From Myxococcota bacterium (GTDB taxonomy: Bacteria > Myxococcota_A > UBA9160 > UBA6930), in contig JANQOX010000022.1 in the NCBI GenBank assembly GCA_028285625.1, positions 124,001 through 188,000 of the forward strand: a stretch of DNA of 64,000 bases, read 5' to 3'. The notes under the pieces are model-generated. The model was not told the origin of the DNA. It was given only the letters and a program-made list of their open reading frames with translations, and searched no databases. Positions 52,978 through 60,721 of the stretch are shown here, piece by piece (position 1 is the stretch's first letter; the number at the start of each line of letters is the position of its first letter). A program made the position numbers and the translations under genes.

Positions 52978-53753
52978 GCGGCCCGGCGGAGCACGATCCG
53001 CACGCGCTCACCCCCGAGGCGTTCCGCGCGGAGGTTCATTCCTTCGAGTTCTGGTTCGGAGCGGTCCAGGGCTACCTGGCCGACCGCGCCTACGGCCACC
53101 GCGTCGACGCGAAGGACGCGGCGCCCGAGGGCGCCGATCGCGACCGGCTGGTCACCGCGCTCTGCAACTACTGCGTGGGCGAGACCGCCGCACTCGAGGG
53201 TGCGGGAGGATTGATCGAGGTGGCGCCGAACCGGCCCACCAAGATCTTCCTCTCGACCCAGGCCGTGGACGAGGGCCGGCACCTCGAGGTGCTGATCCAC
53301 CGGCTTCGCGAACTCGGGGTGGAGGATCCCGAGGCCGAGATCGCACGACGCGCGAACCCGTCTCTGCTCGCCTTCAAGCGCCGGCTGCTCGAGCTGGTGA
53401 AGGGGGGCGACTGGAACGCTGCCCTGTTCGCGCAGAACGTGATCCTCGAGGCGATGGAGTTTGCGGTCTTCCACCAGCACGCCGCCGAGGCCGACCCGAT
53501 CACCCGCGAGGTGCTCGAGGGCATCATCAAGGACGAGCGGCGCCACATCGGCTTCGGCGAGAACGAGCTCGGCCGGCGGATCAAGGCCGACCCGGGCATC
53601 CGCGGGCACCTGGCCCTGGTGCGCCGGGAGCTCGATGCCCTGGTCCTCGAGACCTTCGAAGAGGCCCTGGCCTCGCTGGGTGCGCCGGCGTCGGCCCGGG
53701 AGGACCTGGGCCGCAGCTACCGCCAGACCGTCGAGAGGCTCGGATTCGCATGA
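52974..53753 (+). CDS. Ferritin-like diiron protein B (paralogue of A)
   Basis: A 259-aa paralogue of the preceding gene, with the same ligands: Glu70 (CVGETAALEG), Glu100 and His103 (VDEGRHLEVL), Glu159 (VILEAMEFAVF), Glu188 and His191 (KDERRHIGFGEN). Shared spans (QNVILE, DERRH.GFGEN, EV..HRL.+LGV) show tandem duplication, but the loops and C-termini differ, so the two may form a heterodimer. The GTG start overlaps the upstream stop (GTGA) and the stop overlaps the next ATG (ATGA), indicating translational coupling. Function unknown. Confidence 0.87.
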   Translation: MSGPAEHDPHALTPEAFRAEVHSFEFWFGAVQGYLADRAYGHRVDAKDAAPEGADRDRLVTALCNYCVGETAALEGAGGLIEVAPNRPTKIFLSTQAVDEGRHLEVLIHRLRELGVEDPEAEIARRANPSLLAFKRRLLELVKGGDWNAALFAQNVILEAMEFAVFHQHAAEADPITREVLEGIIKDERRHIGFGENELGRRIKADPGIRGHLALVRRELDALVLETFEEALASLGAPASAREDLGRSYRQTVERLGFA

Positions 53754-54022
53754 GCCACGAGCCGGAGGTTCCCCGCAAGCGGTACGAGCTCGAGGACACC
53801 GGATTCGACGAGGTGCCCCGAAAGTACCGGAAGTACTACCGGCGCTGGGGCGGCGAGTCGGACGAGCTGGCCGGAAACGAGGTGCTCTGCCCGGTCTGCA
53901 AGGTCGTAGTGCGGTCGAATCGGGAGGTCCGGGAGGGCGATCGCATCTACTGCATGGCCTGCATGACGCGACTTCGCGTGGTTCGGGTGGATGGACGGCT
54001 GGAAGGTCACGTAGAATACTGA
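53750..54022 (+). CDS. Small zinc-ribbon protein
   Basis: A 90-aa basic protein. It has two knuckles, CPVC (Cys47, Cys50) and CMAC (Cys68, Cys71), separated by a beta-hairpin (KVVVRSNREVREGDRIY), so a single Zn or rubredoxin-like Fe site is expected. The first ~35 residues are charged, with many Lys/Arg/Tyr (RKYRKYYRRW). It is coupled by ATGA overlap to diiron protein B. It could be a rubredoxin-like electron donor or an assembly partner of the diiron pair; the CxxC spacing is not that of classical rubredoxin, so this is inference. Confidence 0.82.
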   Translation: MSHEPEVPRKRYELEDTGFDEVPRKYRKYYRRWGGESDELAGNEVLCPVCKVVVRSNREVREGDRIYCMACMTRLRVVRVDGRLEGHVEY

Positions 54023-54046
54023 GGCGAGGGGGTCCTCCAGCGCCCG

Positions 54047-54463
54047 ATGCCCGCCGAACAACCCGGACTCGAGATGCGGCTCGGCCGCGAGCAGCGCCGC
54101 ATCTCGTCGCAGCACCGCCAGCTCGACACGCTCTATGCGCTGCTCGTGCGCGCCATCGACGAGGGCGATCCCTCTCAGGTCGACGCGGCCTTCACGCGCT
54201 TCGAGGGTGCGCTCGACGCCCACTTCTCCCTCGAGGACGGGTTCTACTTCCCGGCCCTCCATGGGCAGCGCCCCGATCTCGACGAGCAGCTCGATCAGCT
54301 CTCGGCCGGCCACGCGCTGCTGCGCGGAGAACTGGCCGAGATCGGCAACATCCTACGCCGCGACCCCGCGCTGGCGGCCGGGCGGCTCGACGCGTTCGTG
54401 ACTGCGCTGGCGCGCCACGAAGGGGTCGAAGAGGGACTGCTCTCCCAGCTCCAGGGAAGCTAG
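54047..54463 (+). CDS. Hemerythrin HHE-domain protein
   Basis: A 138-aa four-helix hemerythrin-like protein. Predicted diiron ligands: His23 (SSQHRQLD), His59 and Glu63 (AHFSLEDGFYFPAL), His89 (SAGHALLRGEL), His124 and Glu128 (RHEGVEEGLL). It should bind O2 or NO, or act as an iron-sulfur repair or NO-detoxification protein, as related HHE proteins do. It lies 24 bp after the zinc-ribbon gene, so it is the fourth gene of the sigma-54-driven diiron operon, and 168 bp before nosZ. Confidence 0.9.
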   Translation: MPAEQPGLEMRLGREQRRISSQHRQLDTLYALLVRAIDEGDPSQVDAAFTRFEGALDAHFSLEDGFYFPALHGQRPDLDEQLDQLSAGHALLRGELAEIGNILRRDPALAAGRLDAFVTALARHEGVEEGLLSQLQGS

Positions 54464-54585
54464 GCCGCCGCTCCGCCGGCCCGAACGCACTGCCCCCTAT
54501 CGCCCCAGGGCCCAGCGGCCTCTACCGGCATGGGACCATTCTCCCCAGCCGCTTCCCTCCAGGCGCACCTGAGCGCGTTTCAGCA

Positions 54586-54601
54586 CGGAACGGCCCTTGC
54601 A
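54586..54601 (+). promoter_or_regulatory. Sigma-54-type -24/-12 promoter for nosZ
   Basis: CGGAACGGCCCTTGCA fits TGGCACG-N4-TTGCW except at positions 1 and 4, with exact GG (54587-54588)-N10-GC (54599-54600) spacing and a full TTGCA -12 box. The predicted start is near 54612, 20 nt before the nosZ ATG with AGGAGGG between. I see no FNR-type TTGAT-N4-ATCAA box in the 168-bp gap. Confidence 0.65.
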
Positions 54602-54631
54602 CTCCCCCTGCGTAGTGATCAGGAGGGATCC

Positions 54632-56932
54632 ATGTCCAGGCCCGGCCCGTTTCAGCGAAACCCGTTCATCCTCGTTCTCTGCGCCCTGGCGCTCGCGTGG
54701 AGTGCGCCCGTGCTCGCCGCCGAGTCGCTCCAGCAGGTGCTGAAGCGGCGCGGCCTCAGTCAGCAGGACCTGCTGGCGGCCGCCAAGACCTACGTCCCCA
54801 CCGGCGAACGCGACGAGTTCCTCGCCTTCGCATCCGGCGGGCAGAGCGGTCACGTCATCGTCTACGGCGTGCCGTCCATGCGCATCCTCAAGTACATCGC
54901 CGTGTTCACCCCCGAACCGTGGCAGGGCTACGGGTTCGAGGAGGAGTCGAAGGCGGTCCTCGCCCAGGGCCGCATCAACGGCCGCGACATCACCTGGGGC
55001 GACGTCCACCATCCTGCGCCCTCGGAGACGAACGGGGACTACGACGGCAAGTATCTGTTCGTCAACGACAAGGCCAATCCGCGCCTCGCCGTGATCGATC
55101 TCCACGACTTCGAGACCAAGCAGATCGTGGTGAACCCGATCTTCCAGTCGGAGCACGGAGGCGCCTTCGTTTCGGAGAACACCGAGTGGGTACTCGAACC
55201 GGCCCAGTACGCGGCGCCGCTCGGCGGCGAATACCAGCCGCTCGAGCGATTCAACGAGGAGTATCGCGGCGGCCTCACCTACTGGAAGTTCAACCGCGAA
55301 AAGGGTCGACTCGAGCCCGAGAACAGCTTCTCGATCGAGCTTCCGCCCTACAGCCAGGACCTGTCGGACTTCGGCAAGGGGGCCAGCAGCGGCTGGTCCT
55401 TCACGAACTCGTTCTGCTCCGAGCGCTACGTGGGCGGCATCGAGCGCGGGCGCCCGCCCTTCGAGGCCGGCTGCTCCGCGAAGGACACCGACTACCTGCA
55501 CGTGGTGAACTGGCGCAAGGCCGCCCAGGTCGCGGCCGCGGGCAAGACCGAGATGATCAACGGCCACCCGGTCATCACCATCGAGACGGCCATCGACGAG
55601 GGCCTGGTGTTCCTCATCCCGGAGCCCAAGAGCCCGCACGGCATCGACGTGAGCCCGGACGGCAAGTACCTGATCGTGTCGGGCAAGCTCGACACCCACA
55701 CGTCGGTGTTCGAGTGGGCGAAGGTCAAGGCCCTGATCGATGCCAAGGACTTCGCGGGCAAGGACCCGTACGGCCTGCCGATCCTCGACATGAAGAAGAG
55801 CCTGCACACGCAGGTGCAGCTGGGCCTCGGGCCGCTCCACACGCAGTTCGATCCCCAGGCGGGCATCGCCTACACGTCGCTGTACGTCGACTCGATGGTC
55901 GCGCGCTGGGACTACCTGAAGGGCGAGCTGCTCGACCGCCTGCCCATCCACTACAACATCGGCCACCTGATGACGATGCACGGCGACACCGTGAAGCCGC
56001 GGGGCAAGTACCTGGTGTCGCTCAACAAGCTGGCCATCGACCGCTTCAACCCGGTGGGCCCGCTTCACCCGCAGAGCCACCAGCTGGTGGACATCGGCGG
56101 GTCGAAGATGCAGCTGCTCTACGACATGCCGCTGCCGTTGGGCGAACCGCACTACGCGGTGGCCATCGAGGCCGGGCTGCTCAAGCCGCGCATCCGCTAC
56201 AAGAGCGGCACCAACACCCGCACCGGCGAGATCTCGCCGCACAAGACGCGGGCGGGTGAAGAGAGGATCGAACGCGACGGCAAGCGCGTCACGATCCACG
56301 GCACGCTGATCCGGTCGCACATCACGCCCGAGATCATCGAGGTGGACGAGGGGGACGAGGTCACGATCTACCTCACGAACCTCGAGCGTGCGCAGGACCA
56401 GACCCACGGATTCACCGTGGGCAAGTACAACGTCCACGGCTCCTTCGAGCCGGGGGAGACCGCCAGCGTCAAGTTCGTGGCGGACACCCCGGGCGTGTAC
56501 CCGTACTACTGCACCGAGTTCTGCTCGGCGCTCCACCTCGAGATGCAGGGCTACCTGCTGGTGAAGCCCAAGGGCTACAAGGCGAAGGTCGGAGACCTGA
56601 TGCCGAAGGAAGAGTACGGCCAGGCCGACTACGAGAAGCAGGTGGCGACGAACGTGGCCACCCAGGCGACCATCGACGAGGTCGTGGCCTTCATCACCAG
56701 CCAGGACTACAAGGCTCACCCCGAGGTGGTGGCCCTGGTCGAGGACGCCACCGACCAGCTGGGTCGTGCCGCCGAGGCCAAGAAGAAGACCGAGATCGAG
56801 GCCGGTGCCGAGCGCTGGCACAGCGCGACGCTCTGGGCAGGCCAGTGGTGGCAGTACCAGGTGAAGGCCGCCGACATCGGTCTGCGTGCCAAGAACATCC
56901 TCGAAGAACACGGCGCCACCGGGCGCCCGTAG
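54632..56932 (+). CDS. nosZ: Nitrous-oxide reductase, clade II (Sec-exported)
   Basis: A 766-aa periplasmic copper enzyme reducing N2O to N2. The signal peptide (about 1-31, LVLCALALAWSAPVLAA) is of Sec type with no twin-Arg motif, as in clade II. The beta-propeller holds the CuZ histidines, starting with His126-His127 (WGDVHHPAPSET) and continuing in SPHGIDVSPDG, LGPLHTQFD, GHLMTMHGD and EPHYAVA. The cupredoxin domain holds CuA: His592, Cys627, Cys631, His635 and Met638 (YYCTEFCSALHLEM). A ~110-residue helical C-terminal extension without CxxCH follows. The ATG has AGGAGGG upstream. Cytochrome c and nos accessory genes follow. Confidence 0.97.
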   Translation: MSRPGPFQRNPFILVLCALALAWSAPVLAAESLQQVLKRRGLSQQDLLAAAKTYVPTGERDEFLAFASGGQSGHVIVYGVPSMRILKYIAVFTPEPWQGYGFEEESKAVLAQGRINGRDITWGDVHHPAPSETNGDYDGKYLFVNDKANPRLAVIDLHDFETKQIVVNPIFQSEHGGAFVSENTEWVLEPAQYAAPLGGEYQPLERFNEEYRGGLTYWKFNREKGRLEPENSFSIELPPYSQDLSDFGKGASSGWSFTNSFCSERYVGGIERGRPPFEAGCSAKDTDYLHVVNWRKAAQVAAAGKTEMINGHPVITIETAIDEGLVFLIPEPKSPHGIDVSPDGKYLIVSGKLDTHTSVFEWAKVKALIDAKDFAGKDPYGLPILDMKKSLHTQVQLGLGPLHTQFDPQAGIAYTSLYVDSMVARWDYLKGELLDRLPIHYNIGHLMTMHGDTVKPRGKYLVSLNKLAIDRFNPVGPLHPQSHQLVDIGGSKMQLLYDMPLPLGEPHYAVAIEAGLLKPRIRYKSGTNTRTGEISPHKTRAGEERIERDGKRVTIHGTLIRSHITPEIIEVDEGDEVTIYLTNLERAQDQTHGFTVGKYNVHGSFEPGETASVKFVADTPGVYPYYCTEFCSALHLEMQGYLLVKPKGYKAKVGDLMPKEEYGQADYEKQVATNVATQATIDEVVAFITSQDYKAHPEVVALVEDATDQLGRAAEAKKKTEIEAGAERWHSATLWAGQWWQYQVKAADIGLRAKNILEEHGATGRP

Positions 56933-56941
56933 TGGCGGGTC

Positions 56942-56973
56942 GCCCGCCGCCCCACGGCTGGGGGGCGGCGGGC
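56942..56973. terminator. Strong hairpin after nosZ
   Basis: GCCCGCCGCCCC pairs perfectly with GGGGCGGCGGGC (12 bp, 8-nt loop), 10 bp after the nosZ stop. No T-run follows, so it is more likely a partial attenuator or a 3'-end stabiliser that raises nosZ mRNA over the downstream genes than a full terminator. Confidence 0.5.
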
Positions 56974-57002
56974 CTCCACGCGACCAACCGCCGGGAGAAC
57001 CC

Positions 57003-57332
57003 ATGAACGGGCACGCCCTCTTCCGCACGACCCTCGCGGTCTGCTGCGCCCTCGGCCTGGCCGGGACCGCAGCAGGGGAAGCGCTCGATGGCGCCAAGCT
57101 CTACCGCGAGAAGACCTGCATCGCCTGTCACGGCGCCGATGCGAATACGCCCCTGTTGCCCGAGTACCCCAAGCTGGCGGGCCAGAGCGCGCTCTACGCG
57201 GCCAACCAGATGCGGGACATCAAGAGTGGATCGCGCGCGAATGGCAACACGGCTGCCATGGCAGGCATCATGCACCTCGTGACCGACGCCGAGATCGATG
57301 CCCTGGCCACCTGGCTGGAGTCCCTCGACTGA
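57003..57332 (+). CDS. Cytochrome c, single haem (nos cluster)
   Basis: A 109-aa class I cytochrome c of the c552/c553 kind. Signal peptide TLAVCCALGLAGTAAGE; haem motif EKTCIACHGADAN (CxxCH); the sixth-ligand Met is probably in NTAAMAGIMHLV. The pattern YPKLAGQSALYAANQMRDIKSGSR is typical of small cytochromes that feed terminal reductases. ATG 57003 follows GGGAGAA. Encoded between nosZ and a diheme cytochrome gene, it is a plausible direct electron donor to the NosZ CuA centre. Confidence 0.93.
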   Translation: MNGHALFRTTLAVCCALGLAGTAAGEALDGAKLYREKTCIACHGADANTPLLPEYPKLAGQSALYAANQMRDIKSGSRANGNTAAMAGIMHLVTDAEIDALATWLESLD

Positions 57333-57366
57333 GCGGGGCCCTGTGCCCCTTGGAGACCCGACGACC

Positions 57367-58071
57367 ATGAACGTTCGCGCAATGCTGCTGCTCCTCCTGC
57401 TTCCCTGGGCCGTGCCGGGCCTGGCCAGTGCTCAGGCCCCGCCGCCCAAGGCCGCTGGGATCGAGGACGAGGGCTACGTCTGGAACGAACAGGCCGGTGA
57501 GAAGATCGAGGCGCTCGCCCTGGAAGGCGACGTGGAGAACGGCGAAGAGGCCTACGAGATCTGCTCCGCGTGCCACCTGCCCAACGGCGCGGGACGCCCC
57601 GACGGGACGTTCCCGCAGCTGGCGGGGCAGCACAGCACCGTGCTGATCAAGCAGATGTCGGACATCCGCGCGGGCCTCCGCGACAACCCGATCATGTACC
57701 CGTTCGCCAAGACCCTGATCGACCCGCAGGAACTCGCCGACGTCTCGGCCTACATCGAGACCCTGGCCATCCCCTCGGACAACGGCAAGGGCCCGGGAAC
57801 CGACCTCGACGAGGGCAAGACGCTCTACGATGCCAACTGCGTCTCGTGCCACGGCGACTACGGCGAAGGCGACGCCCAGAAGTACTACCCGGTGCTCGCC
57901 GGCCAGCACTACGAGTACATGCTCCGCCAGATCACGGACATCCGGGACGGGCGCCGGCGCAATGCCAACCCGGAGATGGTCGAAGTGGTCAAGCCCTACT
58001 CCGACGAAGAGCTGGCCGCGGTCGCGGACTACATGTCGCGCCTGGCGTGGCCCGCTCGGCAGGCGAAGTAG
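57367..58071 (+). CDS. Diheme cytochrome c (nos cluster)
   Basis: A 234-aa cytochrome c4-like protein. Signal peptide MLLLLLLPWAVPGLASAQ, then two class I domains: haem 1 ICSACHLPNGAGRPDG with QLAGQHSTVLIKQMSDIRAG, and haem 2 NCVSCHGDYGEGDAQ with VLAGQHYEYMLRQITDIRDG. The halves are clearly duplicated. Clade II nos clusters commonly carry mono- and diheme cytochromes (NosC1/NosC2) that link the quinol pool to NosZ; that role is inferred from context. It starts 34 bp after the monoheme gene. Confidence 0.93.
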   Translation: MNVRAMLLLLLLPWAVPGLASAQAPPPKAAGIEDEGYVWNEQAGEKIEALALEGDVENGEEAYEICSACHLPNGAGRPDGTFPQLAGQHSTVLIKQMSDIRAGLRDNPIMYPFAKTLIDPQELADVSAYIETLAIPSDNGKGPGTDLDEGKTLYDANCVSCHGDYGEGDAQKYYPVLAGQHYEYMLRQITDIRDGRRRNANPEMVEVVKPYSDEELAAVADYMSRLAWPARQAK

Positions 58072-58074
58072 CCC

Positions 58075-58698
58075 TTGGCCTGGCGAACGCTCCTGGTCCT
58101 CGGCGTCGCGCTCATGGCGTGGTCGTTCTTCGCGCCGCTCTGGTGGGTCTCGCTCAAGGCCCCGAACTATCCCGAGGCCTCATTCCCCGACGGCGTGAAG
58201 ATCCACATGCACTGGAACGCGGTGCGCAACGGCTGCACGCTCATCCCCCAGGACGAGGTCGACGAGGAGGAGCCCCTCGACTGCGTCGAGGAGATGAACA
58301 CCATCAACCACTACATCGGGATGCATCCGATCGAGAAGGGCGCCCAGCTCGAGTTCGCCGCAGCGCCGTACCTGTTCGTGGCGTTCGGCCTGATGGCGCT
58401 CGCGGCGCTCTTCTACTCGGGACCGCTGTGGTGGCTGCTGCTCGTCCCCGGCATCATGCTGCCCGTCGGGTTCATCGTCGACTTCAGTGCCTGGCTCTGG
58501 TGGTTCGGGCACAACCTGAACGACTGGGCCGCGTTCACCGTGAAGCCCTTCATGCCGACCGTGTTCGGCGAAGGCAAGGTCGCCCAATTCAGCACCTACG
58601 CGTACCCGCACTACGGCGTCGGGGTCTCGATCGCCTCGTCCCTGTGCCTGGTCCTGGCGACGTTGCTGCGCCGCAAGGACCTCCGCGACGGGGCATGA
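58075..58698 (+). CDS. Nos-cluster membrane protein, NosB position
   Basis: A 207-aa integral membrane protein with about four hydrophobic segments (TLLVLGVALMAWSFFAPLWW; PYLFVAFGLMALAALFY; WWLLLVPGIMLPVGFIVDFS; VGVSIASSLCLVLATLL). A ~75-residue external loop contains two Cys (RNGCTLIP, DCVEEMN), His residues and an acidic patch DEVDEEE. Its place between nosZ/cytochromes and nosD matches the clade II gene nosB, of unknown function, but I cannot prove homology. The start is TTG 58075, 3 bp after the cytochrome stop; a later ATG would cut the first helix. The stop overlaps nosD (ATGA). Confidence 0.75.
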   Translation: MAWRTLLVLGVALMAWSFFAPLWWVSLKAPNYPEASFPDGVKIHMHWNAVRNGCTLIPQDEVDEEEPLDCVEEMNTINHYIGMHPIEKGAQLEFAAAPYLFVAFGLMALAALFYSGPLWWLLLVPGIMLPVGFIVDFSAWLWWFGHNLNDWAAFTVKPFMPTVFGEGKVAQFSTYAYPHYGVGVSIASSLCLVLATLLRRKDLRDGA

Positions 58699-59936
58699 TC
58701 CCCAGGCGAGCCGCGAGCGCGCTCTGGTGGGGACTGGGTGCGCTGTGGCTGGGCGGCGCGAGCGCCTCGGCCAGCGACCTCCAGGCCCGTATCGATGCCA
58801 CGCCCCCGGGCGGCGTCCTGCGCATCGAGGCCGGACACCATCGCGGCACGATCGTCCTTCGGCGCCCGATCGTGCTCGAAGGCCTGGGGCGCCCCACCCT
58901 CGACGCCGAGGGCTCGGGCAGCGTGATCCGCGTCGAGACCGATGGCGCCACCGTCCGCGGCCTGCGCCTGGTGGGCTCCGGCGACAACCACGACACACTG
59001 GACGCGGGAGTCCAGGTGAGGGGCAACGGCAACCACCTGGAAGACCTCGTCATCGAGGATTGCCTGTTCGGCATCGACCTCGCCCAGGCCGACGGCAATC
59101 GGATCCTCCACAACGACATCCGTGGCAAGGACGTGCCCCTGGGCGTTCGCGGCGACGGCCTGCGGCTGTGGTACAGCCAGCACAACGAAGTCCGAGGCAA
59201 CCGCCTGCGAGACGTTCGCGACACCGTCGTCTGGTACTCCGGCGACAACCGCTTCGTCGACAACTCGGTCACGGGCAGCCGCTACGCACTCCACTTCATG
59301 TACGCGAAGCAGAACCTCGTCGAGGGCAACCGGTACCGCGACAACATGGTGGGCATCTTCCTCATGTACAGCGACGGCGTCGTGATCCGGGGCAACCGGA
59401 TCGTGGCCTCCCAGGGGGCCACCGGAATGGGCGTGGGGTTCAAGGAGAGCAGCGACGTGCTGCTCCAGGGCAACGAGATCCTCTACTGCGCGAAGGCCGT
59501 CTACCTGGACGTCTCGCCCTACCAGCCCGAGAGCCACAACCGCTTCGTCGGCAACGTCTTCGGTTTCAACTCCGTGGGCGTCCTCTTCCACAACGAGTGG
59601 CACGGCAACGTCTTCGAGCGCAACGACTTCCGGGCGAACTTCACCCAGGTCGCCGTCCGCGGCGGTGGGAATGCGCTCGGGCACACCTGGCGCGGCAATC
59701 ACTGGGACGACTACCGGGGCTTCGACCGCAACCAGGACGGGACCGGCGACACGCCGCATCGCGCCTACGACTGGGTCGACCGCGTCTGGATGGCCGTGCC
59801 CGAAGCCGGGTTCTTCCGGGCGTCGCCGGTGTTCGAGACGCTCGACTTCCTCGACCGCCTGGCGCCCTTCGTCGAGCCGACCTTGCTGCTCGAGGACGAG
59901 ACCCCGCGCTTCGAACCCCTGGGAGTCCCGGGTTGA
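58695..59936 (+). CDS. nosD: NosD, periplasmic copper-site maturation protein
   Basis: A 413-aa exported right-handed beta-helix protein of the CASH/parallel-beta family. Signal peptide ALWWGLGALWLGGASASAS; repeated coils such as GDGLRLWYSQHNEVRGNRL, ALHFMYAKQNLVEGNRY and VGIFLMYSDGVVIRGNRI are the NosD signature, and NHWDDYRGFDRNQDGTGDTPH is the conserved C-terminal motif. It works with the NosFY ABC transporter to deliver sulfur for CuZ of NosZ. ATG 58695 overlaps the upstream stop. Confidence 0.95.
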   Translation: MIPRRAASALWWGLGALWLGGASASASDLQARIDATPPGGVLRIEAGHHRGTIVLRRPIVLEGLGRPTLDAEGSGSVIRVETDGATVRGLRLVGSGDNHDTLDAGVQVRGNGNHLEDLVIEDCLFGIDLAQADGNRILHNDIRGKDVPLGVRGDGLRLWYSQHNEVRGNRLRDVRDTVVWYSGDNRFVDNSVTGSRYALHFMYAKQNLVEGNRYRDNMVGIFLMYSDGVVIRGNRIVASQGATGMGVGFKESSDVLLQGNEILYCAKAVYLDVSPYQPESHNRFVGNVFGFNSVGVLFHNEWHGNVFERNDFRANFTQVAVRGGGNALGHTWRGNHWDDYRGFDRNQDGTGDTPHRAYDWVDRVWMAVPEAGFFRASPVFETLDFLDRLAPFVEPTLLLEDETPRFEPLGVPG

Positions 59937-60721
59937 GCGACACCGCCGTCAGACCCCGCCGGCGCGCGCGACCGCGATTGAGCCGCCAGCAGCAGCGCCG
60001 CCGCTCGATCCTGCGTGCCGGGCTGCTGAGCGCCGGTCTGCTCGCGCTCACGCCGCTGGCGTTCCTGCCCGTGGCCCGCCGACTTCGCGACCGGCTGCGA
60101 CCGCCGGGGGCCATGGCCGACGAGGCGACCTTCCTGGGCGCCTGCATCAAGTGCGGCCAGTGCGTCCAGGTCTGCCCGGTCAACGCCATCCTTCTGGCCG
60201 ATGCAGGGGACGGCTTCGGCCACGGTGCGCCGTACATCGAACCGCGCGAGCAGGCGTGCGACTTCTCCTGCGACGCCCTTTCGTGCATCCTGGCCTGCCC
60301 CACCGGCGCGCTTCGCCACGAGATCAGCCTGGTATCGGAGGTGGCGATCGGCACCGCCGAGCTCGTGCGGCCGGACGCGTGTAGAGCGCGCCGCGCCGAA
60401 GGCGTGCACGGGCCAGCCCGCACCGAGGGCTTTCGCGGCAGGCTCCGCTACTCGGAGATCGACCGCTGGACCCCGCAGCCGGTCGCCGATCAGGCGTACG
60501 ACCTCGAGCACTGCGACCTCTGCGCCAGGCTCTGCCCCGTGGGCGACACCGCGATCGCGATGGTCCGGCTCGCCGACGGGCCCTCCGGCGCCACCACGCC
60601 CGAGGTTCGCGACGGCTGCGTGGGGTGCGGGGTCTGCGAGATGGTCTGCCCCGAGACACCCACCTGCATCACGGTGGTGCCCACGGTGGCGCTCGCCGCC
60701 ACGCACGAGGGCGCGGCATGA
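59933..60721 (+). CDS. nosG: NosG/NapG-like polyferredoxin
   Basis: A 262-aa iron-sulfur protein. A basic N-terminus with twin Arg (RRRSILRAGLLSAGLLALTPL) suggests Tat export of the folded protein. Four cysteine clusters can hold up to four 4Fe-4S centres: CIKCGQCVQVCP, CDFSCDALSCILACP, CDLCARLCP and CVGCGVCEMVCP. It acts with NosH in an electron path from quinol to the periplasm in clade II systems. The TTG start overlaps the nosD stop (TTGA), with GGGAG upstream. Confidence 0.9.
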   Translation: MSDTAVRPRRRARPRLSRQQQRRRSILRAGLLSAGLLALTPLAFLPVARRLRDRLRPPGAMADEATFLGACIKCGQCVQVCPVNAILLADAGDGFGHGAPYIEPREQACDFSCDALSCILACPTGALRHEISLVSEVAIGTAELVRPDACRARRAEGVHGPARTEGFRGRLRYSEIDRWTPQPVADQAYDLEHCDLCARLCPVGDTAIAMVRLADGPSGATTPEVRDGCVGCGVCEMVCPETPTCITVVPTVALAATHEGAA

